64,000 bases of DNA from Acanthochlamys bracteata. Its lineage: Eukaryota; Streptophyta; Magnoliopsida; Pandanales; Velloziaceae. A model generated the notes under the pieces. The model was not told where the DNA came from. It ran no database searches and saw nothing but the letters and a program-made list of their open reading frames with translations. Shown here piece by piece: positions 24,996 through 37,756 of the stretch (the first letter of the stretch is position 1; each line of letters opens with the position of its first letter). The stretch is taken from positions 1,922,001 to 1,986,000 of the forward strand of contig CM034142.1 of NCBI GenBank assembly GCA_019914995.1, in the 5' to 3' direction. A program made the translations under genes and the position numbers.

Positions 24996-27350
24996 TATGT
25001 AATACCGGATGGTTAGGTTAGGGGTAGTTGAGTCAATTTGTCTCTTATCGGCTGTTACATGTAAGCTAGCTGAGCCAAACCCAAATGTTTTCTTCTCAAA
25101 CCTTCTATTATTTTCCAGGTTATTCTTTATATATTCTATTTTCCCTTCCTATTATTCCTTCCTTCACGCTGCCGAAACCCTCACGCGTGCCCCCTCCCAT
25201 GCGATTTCTTCCCCGCTATATTCCCCTCAATTAGTATCCGATTTGTTCCTTTTTCTCCGATCATCCTTGTCTAGCAATCACTGAGCTAATTGCTGCCAAA
25301 GAAGTGCAAGATCACGTTCTGTGCCCCCACTTGTGTGCGTATGCGGCTTCCCTTGAGAAATTCGGCCAGTTCGTCAGTGATTTTTCCATTGAGTGATTCA
25401 GTAGCTCCTCACTTACTGCTCGCTCTTTATTCAATTTGCACCGCATCCAGCTACAATGCCGTTAAGCTAAAAATCCTATATGTTGTCGGCGTCGCTTCCG
25501 ATCGACAATCATCGCGGTGAGCCACCCTGGAGCTATTCATTGTTGCTGTTTATTTGCTGCCACTTGAATTTCCCCATCCAGCCACCTCAATTCCTAGCTA
25601 GTACTTTAGGTCACCGAAATCCGGCAGCCTGGTTGGCTTCGCTTCGCAGTGCTCTTTGTGATCAGAAATTTCAAGGAGTGTGGTCTAAATTTAATTTGGA
25701 ACTTAAACTCTTCGTATTTATACAAGTCTTTATTTTAAAACTAGTACTAGTGCTAGGCGAATGCATTGTGGTTTATTAGGTGACAATAGTTAGGTTAATT
25801 CAGCATTGTATTTTAAAGATCGGTAATCATACTTATGCGTGTTTGATAGAGTTGTTTAAATGTTAGGTTAGTAGGAGTAATATTGTTACTAAAGTTAGAT
25901 TTTGTTGGCTAGTGAATGGTGATTACATGTCTGTAGGTGTCAGGATTGTGAGTGTTATGGTAGGGTAGCTTGGCTTGAAGTTAGCCCGTGAATTCAAGAT
26001 GTAGTAGGGACGCAAGGTGAGGGTTACCGTGCCACCTTTCTTTCTAGATTAATGTTAGATTTTTCGGTACAGGTAACATTTGCTTTGACCCTTCGGCACG
26101 TCTTGCCACTTCGTTGCATACATGATTTACCCCTCATGATGCATGATATATTTATGCATTTGTTATTGAAATATGACATATTTTTATGCATGTTTGTTAT
26201 TGGAACATGATACTATGCATGGTATTTAAATTATTGGAACCTATGTTGACAATAGTATATTTAAGTACGATAATTCTAAGATGATTGATGATGATTTATG
26301 ATTTGTTATCATGTTTTTGCATTGGATGGCACATGAATTATGGATAATGAAATTATGAGTTGGAGCAGACTTTTTATAAGCTTAAGTATACATTATATGT
26401 ATACGTTTGCTTATACGGAAGTATTCTTATCATTATGTTAGGATACTCGCACTGCATCGAGGCAGGCGAGTAAGGGATAGAGATTAGAACTCTAGTGGGT
26501 GCGGAGAGAAGTTACACCCATCTATGGCCATAATATTAGGTAGGCTCATGCGCGTGGGGGAGATATCACGGCCTATCCGGACCGATCAACCGGATGGTGG
26601 TAGGTTCGGAGGGGCGCAGGACACTGAGTGCTGGTAGAGGTATTTGGTTGCAGATTAGATTCGATTTGAATAGCCTTACTCTCTGAATGTTGGATTTCAT
26701 CTTAAAATTTATGATCTCTTAAACTATTATATTTTGATAAAGTATTTTGACATGATAGCTTATTATGTTTTCGACGATAGCACCATTTAAGATTTATTAA
26801 TATTTACTATTTTGTTTTAATTAAATTGTTGCATTTTTAACTCGCGATTTTATATACAGTTTATACTTCATATGTAAATTTTATTAACTGCTTGATTTAT
26901 CTATTTAATTTATTAATTATCTATTTATTGATTTAATAAATTATGTTTAACTAATTATTTATGTATAATTTGATTTTGGTTTAATATTTTATTATGTGTT
27001 GAATTGTTTATAAGTCCTTTACTTATTTTATTTTATTCAAGTACTTATTTTAAATATTTGATTGCTCTAATTGTAAAGTACTTACTAATGTAATATTTAA
27101 TGTGTTTTAATTAAGTATTTATTCATACCCTAGCTTTATTTTTCTTATGAATATTTATTTGAAATGTTGAGTAATATCTTATATAATTTATAAAACATAT
27201 TAATTTGGTTTCATTGGACGCTCTTAGCTTGTTGCATACTGTATTGCATATAACTGTACCCTCCCTACTAAGGACTGAGTCAGTATAGGACGATTCAAAA
27301 CTTAGTAAGAATGATTCGATCTAATCCTTGCATTTTTGTTCATGTAGAAT
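24996..27350 (+). mobile_element. possible solo LTR of a gypsy element
   Basis: The stretch starts TGTAATACCGGATGG, which resembles LTR starts of chromovirus-type gypsy elements. It continues with a C/T-rich leader (25.1-25.6 kb), a GC-rich block with GGACCGATCAACCGGATGG (26.4-26.6 kb) and ACTAAGGACTGAGTCAGTAT near 27,270, a style seen in such LTRs. It interrupts copia-like sequence. No right border, primer site or coding part was found, so the family and the right end are guesses. Confidence 0.3.
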
Positions 27351-28189
27351 AATAGAAATAAACAATTAGGTAATGCATTAGTGATCTAACCGGTGCAATC
27401 TGTTTTTCACTTCACTAAGATTGGGCTCATTTTTTTCTTTTTTTTAGCCTCCCACCCCCCCCCCCCGATTTGTTTGAAGCCAGTAGAAAAGAATTCGCCG
27501 TAGCTTCATCTTCGCGCATACATGTTCAAGAGTATACGTCTTTACGTTATTTATTTTATTTTGTATGTAGTTGGCTCTGTGATTCGAAAGACCTGTATAT
27601 TTCTATCGGGTATGTATTTGTTGTTGTGACTTATAATAGATTTGAGAAGATAATAATAAGAAATGGTTGATGTATTTGTCCTATTAAGTTGTTGTTTAAA
27701 ATTCTAATTGTGATATTCATAGTGCTAAAGTATATCATGGTAAATGTGCAGGTATCCTCCTAGATTTGGGAATCGTTCTTTGAAAAATTTGAAAATTTTG
27801 ATGCTATATATATTTGAATTGTTTAGGACAGAATCGATGCTAAGCGAATAGACTTTCTCGGTATGCATGAAGATAGTATAACACAGTCAAGATTATGCAA
27901 TTAACATGACTTTCTTCCTCGTAAAATGCAGTTTCTTTCATATAAGTCCAACAGTATTTAATTTGTACTAACACACGTGACCTATAAGCCAACTTGTAGT
28001 AGTAATTAATCAAAAGATTGCAGGATCCTAGCTCAACTCTATTTAGCTCTCACCAAGTCGCAGAAGTAAAATTAGCAATGCATGTGTATGAGTTAGAATC
28101 ACGTGTCTAAGAGTTATCTTTTTTATGATCACCAACTTAAAAGCACTCGCGAAAAAAACAAAATAATATGAAGTTCTAGCAATGAATGT
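27351..28189. other. unassigned DNA, C-homopolymer at 27,455
   Basis: The stretch holds a run of about 13 C bases near 27,455-27,468 and otherwise AT-rich sequence. No gene, RNA or repeat boundary is supported. Confidence 0.4.
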
Positions 28190-28560
28190 GTATGACATTG
28201 CTAACATATCTTCTTAAATAAAAGTAATCAGCCACATGACCCTTCTGGAAAGAGCCTTTGTAAAAGAAGATTTGACAGGATATCATGGGTGGCTGCAGTG
28301 CTAACAACAACTAATCACAATATTTTCCAATCAGAATGCTGAGAAGATTAGGCAACCAATTATAAAAGACGAACAAATTGTTTCGTGCCATTATTTAGGT
28401 GCTTGTATTAAACCATTTAATGATTTAACAAGTTTACATACTTTATGTTCATTTTTAGATAAAACAAATTCTTCTAATTGTTTCATGTAAACCTTCTACT
28501 CCAGATCATCATTTAACAATGATATTTTTACATCAAATGGATTCCTAAGGATCATAAAAA
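28190..28560 (-). mobile_element. second Ty1/copia reverse-transcriptase fossil
   Basis: It aligns over its length with 24,640-24,990 (shared TAACAACAACTAATCACAAT, TAAAACAAATTCTTC-like and GGTGCTTG lines). It is more degraded, and the SLYGLKQAP equivalent is barely legible. The two copies are either two fossils of one family or one fossil duplicated around the LTR-like insertion. Confidence 0.6.
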
Positions 28561-28664
28561 TCATGAATCGATTCTTAAATGAATCTATTCTTAAGCAAAC
28601 AAACTCCCAATTATGATTAGGACAATTTATTACCTCATAGCGAAACTGGCACAAGAGCAAATTA

Positions 28665-30386
28665 TCATTCCAAATCAAAGTTGTCAACTTTTAATGGGCA
28701 TATTTTGTCAGCCACATCAAAGTGACCTACTAGCCTCGCAAGAAACATCATCTGCTGTTCCGGTGTAAACTTAATATTCTCAGCGTACGTCCGATAGCAA
28801 AGTCGAACTCAAATTGTTAGTACCCTAGAGGAAAAGTGCACAGCAATCCTCTAATAGTAGTAAAAGGCATATACCTTCCATGCTGTTCTCCTTCAAATTC
28901 CACCAGAGCAACTGGCAAACCTTTTTCCTTGAGAGCCTTGTATAAAAATATCTTACGAGCTTGACCTGGTGGCACAATATGCATTTATAATGCATAATGT
29001 TAGTAAAATTGGTGCGACAGTAATCTACTTCCCCTTAATCATTCAAAGAATTTACGTTAACAAAGTAAATCTGGCTCCATGTATTATGAAGTTTAAACAT
29101 ACCATGACAATAGATCCAACAGATAGCACATGATAGAAAAGAATATAGAATTCCATAAAATAAAGAACTCCAATAGGTGACAGTATTAAGGACTTCCATA
29201 ATAATAGCCATATACATACCTTGTCTTCCAAACCCTGAAACAAGATGCCAAACAAATTTCTAATTAAGGTAAAGCATGTCACTGTTAGTTTGCAGAAGCA
29301 TAAAGCAAAACAAAATCTTGTCTTTCACCTTGCTTTAAGAAGTCATCAGGAAAAGAAGAGTACAGAGAACATAAATAATGATGTCAGCAAAGCCAAGAGG
29401 TAACGCCAGTAATGATGAACAAGAAAATGGATACCTTCCTTTAACATTTCAATATTCATCAGAAAAAGGAGAGGAGAAAGAAGGATTTCAGCTAGACAAT
29501 GATGGTAGCCAAGATTTAATTCAGGGATTAACAAGAAAATTGGAAGTGGATCCAACTTGATCATTGAAACTACTAGGAGTCTATATTGATTCATTACATA
29601 TATGTGCATATATCAAAGGTTAGTATACTTCAAACAACAGAAGTTACATACTCAATAAAATAGGGGGTGCGTATTCAAACAAGCTAAATCATGTGTGATT
29701 TATGTCCAGCAGACCACCCTAAAGATGCAACCCAAAACTCATCATATAAGATGAACTTGTTTATATATTATTGGTACTTACACCATACAAAGATGCACCA
29801 GCCTTAAACGTATCTTTGAACGCAAGACAGGCCAATGTAGTATACCCACCAGCTGACCTTCCTGTTATACAAAGACAGTTCCTGTCGACCTTTCCTTTTG
29901 AGGCCTATGAAATCATTTTAACCAAAATACTTCAAATTTCTTTATATGGACCTACAAACATGGAAAATATAGAAAAAAGTAGGATGATACCCGAAATAAA
30001 GCACAACTGCAGCAATCGTTAACATCCACAATGCCCTATTGCCCTAGAAGCCGTTCTCTGAATTGTCTGCATAACCTCTGATAAAGCACATTTTCTTCAG
30101 GCAGAAACTTTCATGGGATGAAAAATAAGAAGATTGCAAATTCAACAGAAACTACTTTGATATAAACGGTAAAGGTCGAGATCAAGCAAGACTTAATCCC
30201 ATTAGCTGGAGTCAGATTATCTATGGTTCAAGAAGTAAGTCTAAACGTCATTGGTCCATTCAAGGAAGTAACAAGAGGACAAACCTGTGCTCCCTCCATA
30301 GTTGACATCCACAAAAGCCCACCCTCGACTAGTCCAATATTGGATACTAAGATCTAGCACACCACGTGTTTCAGCTGTGGGTCCTC
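28665..30386 (-). pseudogene. S9 peptidase, catalytic-domain exons
   Basis: The first exon gives [18 protein letters not shown] and [17 protein letters not shown]. The next gives RERLLGQ, a TAG in place of the family Trp (30,036-30,038), then GIVDVNDCCSCA; a one-base loss near 30,070 shifts its frame. The exon at 29,904-29,782 holds the nucleophile motif GRSAGG and [23 protein letters not shown] (before 29,220) contains the catalytic Asp region, and EFEGEQHG (about 28,876-28,900) the catalytic His. The last exon reads AENIKFTPEQQMMFLARLVG and ends NFDLE-stop. The exon beginning near 28,975 (VPPGQARKIF) lacks an AG acceptor. All three catalytic residues survive despite the lesions. The exon between GASLYG and GILFQG could not be read with confidence. 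Confidence 0.88.
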
Positions 30387-31757
30387 CTGCGAAAGATGTC
30401 AAATCTAATCACAAAAGAAACTAGGATCCATTTCTCTAATTTCTACATGATAAGGAATACTAGTGAGCATACACATGGATCCTTTAATCTTAAAACGAGC
30501 GTGAAACTTTCCACCCAAAAAACAAAAAGGAAAAGAAAATCATACAAGGAAGGTAAATGCCTCCCATGAGAGCAGACATCCATAGGAATTTGCATATCTG
30601 TAACCACCAAAATTCTGCAATGATATTTGTTTAAATTCATGTTGTCTAAAAGTCTTAAATTGAGATTATGTAGGATACAGATCACTGAAAGGGCAGTACT
30701 AATTTGTCTCAATTTTCGAGATTCGCATTCAATATTTGACATTGGGCAATCCGAAGAAGAGATAGGAAAAGTGAAAGCTAATCAGATAAGAACCTGAAGT
30801 TAGTTACATGTGGAAATATGATATTTTAGAAAAGGATCTACCCAGCAGTAGAATCTAACACACTGGTTATGGGTAATCCACTTTAGATTTCGAAGGGCAT
30901 CTATATACTTATATAGACACCCTTCTGATTCCACTTTTGATTCCGAATGGCATCTATATGCTTATATACTAAAACAAAGTAAAACAATATACGCCACATG
31001 CCCCATTTTAACTTTTGTATTCCATTCCTTAAATATAATTACTAAATTGGATGATGTTTTGTTGGTTAATTGATAACTTCTTAGGCAACATATTTATATG
31101 CTTTTGGAAGAAAGTTTGAAGCTTTTTAAATGCACTTTATAATCTTTTGACACATCTTTTCATTTGTTTATGAACCCGGAAGGAAACATAGCCTTTTAAT
31201 AAATCTTAGAAATAACCGGTACGGTAAAGCAAGTGGCTATTTAAGGCTAAAAACCAAACAATGGTTCATTTTACGAAACTATAGCTACGCCAAATATTCC
31301 AACTCCAAATTTGTCATCTAGTTTCAACCCTACCATTGATTTAGTTAATCTATTTATACATAAAGTTTAAACCAGTAAAAAAATAACTGAATAATTAAAC
31401 AAATAGTTAGGACCCAGTTTGATAGGTTTTTAAATGTGCATGACACAGGTATTAAGCTAGTTATTAACTATAGTGGACTTCCTCTAATATTTTGAAACAC
31501 ACCCAAAGCCGCTAATGCAACCTTCTCTGTTTGGTGGCAAATTCTCATTCCTCTTTAACATGTGGATATTTCCAGAAAATTTTAAGAATTTAATAGGTGT
31601 ATCCATGAGTGCAGCAATGAATGGTAGTTATATGTTTTATGATCCTTTGCAACAGTGTCCTTGTTGTGTGTGTTTAAGAGAATACAAATGAAATTCCCTC
31701 CATATAATACTATTAATTTATCAAATTATAAATATCTTATACAAATTCATGGACCAA
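30387..31757 (-). other. S9 peptidase intron, right-hand remainder
   Basis: This is non-coding sequence between the acceptor at 30,387 and the transposon block. It contains two similar lines near 30,890 and 30,950 (GGCATCTATATACTTATATA-like). Its last 85 bases recur inverted at 22.4 kb. Short open frames here have no domain. Confidence 0.6.
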
Positions 31758-31773
31758 TATATATATATATATA
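31758..31773. repeat. (TA)n tract, left flank of the 6.0 kb MULE
   Basis: TA repeats directly abut the MULE terminus. Confidence 0.9.
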
Positions 31774-32788
31774 GGATTGAGATATATACACATATATTAC
31801 TGTGCATACACACCCACACACCCAATCTCAGCCGTCTGATCGCTTGATCAGACGGCTGAAAGAGAAAAAAAACGCGAAGAAAGAAAACGCGGTGCGAGCA
31901 AGGACTTATCCAATTTTCATGCGTTCCCTTTCATTCTTCTTCCTCGTCTCGCCCGAGCACGACTCTCTCTCGCCTTCCTCTCAATTGTTCCTGCCGGTGC
32001 TCTCCCACCGGCAGGCTTCGCTTTTCTTCATTTCTTCTTCTTCCTCTCTTCCTCGGTGTGCTCTCCGGCGTTTCTTTCTCTCTTCGGGCGGAACGAGCGT
32101 GTGTGTGGATCGGTTCGGGTTTCGCCGTCGACCACGATTAAGAGAATCCGACGACATGAATGGGAAATTCCCTCTGTCTCCCTCCTATGTTACTTTTCTT
32201 AGCTTCAATTTCACCCGCTCCGGTGATTTTTACGGTCCGACTGGCTAAGGCTGCTCCGAGTCGCCGCGGTAAGGTAATTTTTTTAATTCTTGATTTTCTT
32301 CTCTCAATTGATGTTCTCTTTCGAACCCGTAATTTTGTTGAGTTTTTTTGCATTTTTCTCTCAGAATTGGCAGGGCCGATCGGCTCACCTAGGATGCTGT
32401 CGAAGACGATAGTTCTGTAAGGTTGAATTTGCGATAATTTTATTAGTTTGCTTCACATTGTGGTAAGCTCTTGGTTGTTTTTGTTCAGTTTTTTATTCTT
32501 TTGGTGAGTCGATTTTGTTCAGTTTTTTCGTTGGCTGATGATGTTCGGCGTGTTTTTTTTTTTCCTTTCTGTTACAGGGAAGAGTTCATGCAGTGTCAAA
32601 GATTTGCTCAAAGCATTCGAGAAAAAGGTTCAAAGCTGCTCACGGCTCACCATAATTTCTGTTATATTTTTTGAATTTCTTCTCAGCTGGAGCAGCTTCC
32701 TAAGCTCATGTTGTGTCATTCCTCTCAAGACATTCCTAAGCTGCAGCAGCTGAAAAAATTCCTTCTTGTCAAGATTTCTGAATGTTCA
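31774..32788 (+). repeat. MULE-1 left inverted arm
   Basis: The arm is about 1 kb and matches the right arm inverted. A perfect hairpin lies 60 bases from the tip. A Ser/Arg-rich open frame runs through it (31,802-32,248). It is partly open in the right arm too (37,703-37,506, minus strand), but has no domain. Confidence 0.9.
31830..31859. promoter_or_regulatory. subterminal hairpin in the MULE-1 left arm
   Basis: CAGCCGTCTGATC and GATCAGACGGCTG face each other across four bases. The same hairpin occurs at 37,648-37,677 in the right arm. A comparable one (CCGTCCGATC...ATCGGACGG) lies in the 37.8-39.3 kb element. It may be a binding site for transposase; that is inference. Confidence 0.7.
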
Positions 32789-33425
32789 CATTCATGTGCT
32801 TGTACTGTCAATCTGTTTGTCTTGTAAAGTAGATGTTGTGTTTAGAACAGAGGAAGTTGAGAAAATGAATTACCTTCTTTGTAATTGTGGTGAATGGAAT
32901 GAAGGAAGTGTTCTGAATGAATTATTTTGCCAAATCTGTAAATGATTTTCTTGTGGCTGAATTATTCTGAATGAATGAGCATCAGTTTGTGAATGAAGTG
33001 TTGTTTTAATGTAGTAACGAATGAAATCGTTGTGAATACTATGAATGAAGCTGTTGAATCAGTAAGTGGAGAATAGATTACTTAATCTATTCAACTAATG
33101 TAATCAGTAAGTATTGGCACTAATTAAATTATTAAATTTTTATTAAGTTTGTATTGAATTAAAATAAATTGTAATATTAGCAGGTTGCTGCTTATACGAA
33201 AATATTATTTTAAGAGATATGGGTGATCATTAACTGCATGAATGGATAGGGTGGGAGAATGCACAGAGCGCAGGAGATAGCTAACAGTCTCTGTTCTTTC
33301 TTTCCTCCTTTTTCTGTTTTGTTTTCTGCTCTCTGTTTTGCTCGTTTTCGCTGTTCTTTTTCTGCTTCTTCATTCTTTTTTTTTTCGTTTCAAACCTTCT
33401 CCTTAACATTCTAAACTCCAGCACT

Positions 33426-35936
33426 ATGGCACATGAATTAAAAGGTATTTGTTTGTCAAGCATCAAATTTACAGCATTACTGTTTCATTCATTACTATAT
33501 TTGAAATTTTGTTTCTCTTTTTCAAAAAATTCAGATTTTGAGTTTGGTTCTCCTCTTCCAAATTCGAATGCAACAAATGAAAATGTCAAGTCACCGCATG
33601 CAGAGATGATATTTGGCAGCCTTGAAGAAGCGAAACAGTTCTATATAAATTATGGAAAATCCAATGGATTTAGTGCGGTGATTCGAAGTACAAATAAGAG
33701 AGTTCGAGGCTCAGATGAAGTAACTACTTGCCAAATGACTTGTGATCGTTTTGGAAATCATAGGAGCCACCCAAGACAAAGTACAGAACAAGAATTAAAA
33801 AAGAGAAGCACGAGTACGGCGAAATGCGGATGTTCTGCAACAATGAGAGTAACAAAACAAGCTACTGGATTGTGGAAAGTTGTGACGTATATCAATAAGC
33901 ACAATCACGATCTAGTTAGTCCAGCAAAGAGGATGCTCATGCCCGTTTGTAAAAATATACCTCCTGCAGCTAAGTGTTTGATTGATTCATTTCGGGATGA
34001 AGGCTTACCCGTCAACAAAGTTGCAAATATATTTGATGGATCACAAAATGATTTTGATGACAGGGATTGCTGGAATAATTTTTGCCGTTCGAAGGAGTAC
34101 AAAAAACCTATTGGAGGTGATGCTACTGCAGTGTTTGATTTCTTTAAAAGAAAAAGTATAGAAGATCGAAATTTCTTTTATGCAATACAAATGGATAATG
34201 AAGCAAGGACAATCAATTTTTTCTGGGTAGATGGTCGATCACGTATTCAATATGAATATTTTGGTGACGTGATATTTTTTGACACTACCTATAGAAAAAA
34301 TGTGTATGACATGCCATTTGCGCTATTCACTGGAGTTAACCATCATATGCAGTCAATCCAGTTTGTTTGTGCATTACTTTTGGATGAGACAGAAGAATTA
34401 TTTCAATGGCTTTTTGAAATATGGCTTGCAGCTATGGGCGGCGTGCCCCATCTTCAATCATGACAGATCAAGACAGAGCTATGACAGCAGCTGTTGCGAA
34501 GATATTCCCAAATACACGACATAGATTTTGTTTATGGCATGTTATGAAAAAATTTGCCGAAAAGTTTTCACATGTTTATTTCAAGAAGTCAAAATTTAAG
34601 AAGGATATCAAGTCGTGTATTCGGGATACTTATATTCCTAACATCTTTGAAAAGAGGTGGGAGGAATTGATATGTGCATATGAGTTGTAGGAAAATGAAT
34701 GGCTTCAAGGAATATACGAGATTCGACAAAAATGGGTACCTGTCTATCACTTGAATACATTCTATGCAGGCACGAACACTACTGGATGCTCTGAACGTAT
34801 GAATGCTACATATAAAAAAAATTTTCAACCAACAACAACTTTCCGAGAATTTGTATTGAAGAACGACAAGTTTTTGAGCAGAATGGTTGCAAAAAGAAAA
34901 AAAAGAGGATTATATCAGTGAACACTCATCTCGTATTATCAATGGTAATTCACTTGTTTTGAAATATGCTGCAAAAGTATATACAAGGAATGTGTACAAG
35001 AAATTCAAGACAGAATTTGAGAGAGCTGAAACAGAGTATGCCCTTTACGACGATGAAAAAGATAGTGATGGCTACACGACTTATATTTATAAGTCTCGAG
35101 TGGAAGGTGATCGGCGTGAGTGGAAGGTAAAATTTTGTCCATCAACAAAGGAAGGTAACTTGAATGTAAACTTTTTGAGTTTATGGGGATTCCTTGTGGG
35201 CACCTTATAAAGGTTTTCTAAAGTCGTGATATAGAGATATCAGATCAGTTTGTCCTTAAAAGATGGATGAAAGGGGCTAATAAATATAGAGCCAACTACG
35301 ATGGTGGACCAGTAAAGAGCAATGAGAAGTCTGAGCTATTGAGAACTACACAACTTCAAATGGTTTTCAATCAATTGATTTATGAAGCGGCCGAAACAGA
35401 CGAGGGATATCAAATCATGTTGCTAACATCACAAGAACTGTCACAACGGCTCAAAGAAGTAAGAAAGGTTGATAATAGGGATAAGATTCTTGTTGACACT
35501 TCAGGTACCAATGACAGCTCATCAGCACCAATTGATGTCTCTCAAGTTTTATTTTTAAATTCCAATATCTCACAAACCAAGGGAAGAAAAAAAGAAGGAA
35601 ATGTTTATAAGGGCAGTACTAGAATTGAAGGAGGTTTGGAGAGAGCTACTTCAAGAGGCAAAGCGAAAATGGGAAGAAAATGTGCTTACTGTAACAAGTA
35701 TGGTGTTCAACATGACAAACGAAATTGTTCTGAAAATCCAAATAGAAAAAAAAAGACAAGTAGGTATTATAATTTTCGTAGTTTTGATTCCTAATATATT
35801 TTATTTTTTTGAAAAAAAATTGAAATTGACATGTGTCTTCATTTTCCTACTGATAGTTCTTGATAGAGATGATGATAAAGACACAAGTGAAGATGGAGAT
35901 AGTGTAGACGAAGAGTTAGCTATTCATTTGGAGTAA
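33426..35936 (+). pseudogene. MULE-1 transposase (FAR1 domain, DDE core, SWIM, zinc knuckle)
   Basis: The ATG at 33,426 starts a six-codon first exon (MAHELK). A GT-AG intron (33,445-33,534) joins in phase to DFEFGSPLPN. Domains in order: FAR1-type DNA-binding (about 33,600-33,930, CGCSATMRV and HNHDLVSPAKR); MULE transposase core with DTTYRKN (first Asp, near 34,281), TDQDRAM (second Asp, near 34,463) and CLWHVMKKF; a degraded SWIM region (about 35,150-35,215); a knuckle CAYCNKYGVQHDKRNC (near 35,680). A second intron (35,760-35,856) leads to an acidic tail ending at 35,936. Lesions: one-base loss near 34,440, Gln-to-TAG at 34,688-34,690, and frameshifts near 34,895 and 35,155. It cut and joined the element's ends when intact. 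It is not a host FAR1 gene, because it lies inside inverted arms. Confidence 0.92.
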
Positions 35937-36357
35937 AATTAATAAAGTGCTGATGCTATGTATCTGTTTTTGTTTAATGAAATTTAAAAAAAAAATCATA
36001 TTTGTTCGAAAATGTTTGGAGATATGCATGCCTTTGAAGGAGAATTGATGATGCAAGTTTTTCCTTAAGTAAGCTCTGTGTATAGCTCTCTGTAATATAG
36101 CTCTACAAGTTCTTTTCAGCAATATAGCTCTTTGTTGCTGTGCAAGTTTTGTCAAGTAACATATAGCTTTCTGTATAAATCTGCTCTATGTTCAAGGAAA
36201 AAAAAGGAAACAGAAAAGCTGGGAGCCTCTATTGTTTTGATTTCATATATGCTGTTTGATTTATCTGTTTTGAACATATATTGTCTGATTTCACTGTTTT
36301 GAACAAATGCTACTGTCCAGATGAATGAATGAATCCAGATGAGTTCATTCATGCATT

Positions 36358-36505
36358 CATCGCCAGCATTCACTGCTAGTTAACAGCACTTCATTCACTT
36401 TAATTTCACAGCACCTCATTCATTCATTCATTGCCAGCATTCACTGCTAGTTAATAGCACTTCATTCACTTTGATTTCATAGCACCTCATTCATTCATTC
36501 ATTCA
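36358..36505. repeat. two tandem units of about 70 bp inside MULE-1
   Basis: The unit GCCAGCATTCACTGCTAGTT...CATTCATTCATT occurs twice in a row with few changes, in the subterminal region just inside the right arm. Confidence 0.7.
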
Positions 36506-36737
36506 TTCATTTACTAAACAGACAACAGCTGCACAATTAATCAAAGCATATTTGTTTTCACAGCACTTCTGATTCATTCATTCATAAAGAATTCACTAGT
36601 GATAGCATCCACAAGAAACCATTCACAGCTTTAGCTCAATATTTCATTCAAAACAACAGAATTCATTCTTTTATCCAATAAAAACTTCATTCACGACGGT
36701 TTGACAGTAGTACACAAAACAATAGCTAAACAAATGC

Positions 36738-37731
36738 TACATTCAGAAATCTTGACAAGAAGGAATTTTTTCAGCTGCTACAGCTTAGGAATGTCTTGAG
36801 AGGAATGACACAACATGAGCTTAGGAAGCTGCTGCAGCTGAGAAGAAATTCAAAAAATATAACAGAAATTATGGTGAGCCGTGAGCAGCTTTGAACCTTC
36901 TTCTCGGATGCTTTGAGCAAATCTTCGACACTGCATGAACTCTTCCCTGTAACAGAAAGGGAAAAAAAAAACACGCCGAACATCATCAGCCAATGAAAAA
37001 ACTGAACAAAATCGACTCACCAAAAAAATAAAAAACTGAACAAAAACAACCAAGAGCTTACCACAATGTGAAGCAAACTAATAAAATTATCGCAAATTCA
37101 ACCTTACAGCACCATCGTCTTCGACAGCATCCTAAGTGAGCCGGTCGGCCCTGCCAATTCTGAGAGAAAAATTCAAAAAAACTCAACAAAATTACGGGTT
37201 CGAAGGAGAACATCAATTGAGAGAAGGAAATCAAGAATTAAATAAATTACCTTACCGCGGCGACTCGGAGCAGCCTTAGCCAGCCGGACCGTAAAAATTA
37301 CTGGAGCGGGTGAAAAGCTAAGAAAAGCAACATAAGAGGGAGACAGAGGGAATTTCCCATTCATGTCGTCGGATTCTCTTAATCATGGTCGACGGCGAAA
37401 CCCGAACCGATCCACGCGCACGCTCGTTCCGCTCGAAGAGAGGAAGAAACGCCGGAGAGCACACCGAGGAAGAGAGGAAGAAGAAGAAACGAAGAAAAGC
37501 GAAGCCTACCGGCGGGAGAGCACCGGCAGGAACGATCGAAAGGAAGGCGAGAGAGAGTCGTGCTCGGGCGAGACGAGGAAGAAGAATGAAAGGGAACGCG
37601 TGAAAATTGGATAAGTCCTTGCTCGCACCGCGTTTTCTTTCTCTTTCAGCCGTCTGATCAAGCGATCAGACGGCTGAGATTGGGTGTGTGGGTGTGTATG
37701 CACAGTAATGGGTGTGTATATATCTCAATCC
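36738..37731 (-). repeat. MULE-1 right inverted arm
   Basis: It is the inverted counterpart of the left arm, with the same subterminal hairpin and a terminus directly abutting (TA)n at 37,732. Confidence 0.9.
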
Positions 37732-37756
37732 ATATATATATATATATATATATAGA
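37732..37756. repeat. (TA)n tract between MULE-1 and the next element
   Basis: The TA repeat is shared as the flank of both elements. Confidence 0.92.

Larger units (their letters stand above)
31774..37731 (+). mobile_element. Mutator-like element with FAR1-type transposase, 5,958 bp (MULE-1)
   Basis: Terminal inverted repeats begin GGATTGAGATATATACACA on both ends and extend about 1 kb (31,774-32,788 against 36,738-37,731), with small differences. Between them is one transposase gene on the plus strand. Both ends abut (TA)n tracts, so a target-site duplication, if made, is hidden. Inside the arms lie GAATGA-rich stretches (32,880-33,060) mirrored by TCATTC-rich stretches (36,320-36,520), an eroded extension of the inverted repeats. 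The arms are GC-rich next to the AT-rich surroundings. The element is complete in outline, but its transposase is interrupted. Confidence 0.93.

Noticed and set aside
25009-25779. Chain of overlapping open frames that could be a small gene
   Set aside because: Frames overlap in different phases, composition is C/T-rich and there is no domain. It fits an LTR leader better.
29035-29282. Membrane-protein-like open frame on the minus strand
   Set aside because: It is read-through from the GILFQGLEDK exon of the S9 peptidase into its intron; the donor GTATGT is at 29,219.
29378-29560. Charged open frame on the plus strand
   Set aside because: It is antisense to the peptidase locus, has no domain, and probably overlaps a degraded exon or intron.
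30541-30600. Extra peptidase exon (PMDVCSHGG-like)
   Set aside because: It resembles the SHGG junction only over a few residues. The true upstream exon with matching phase is at 51,747.
33426-35936. Host FHY3/FAR1-family transcription factor
   Set aside because: The domain order fits, but the gene lies between 1 kb inverted arms with TA flanks, and a close relative at 46,972 has the same setting. It is a transposase.
36358-36505. CRISPR-like or satellite array
   Set aside because: There are only two units, they lie within MULE-1, and there are no spacers.
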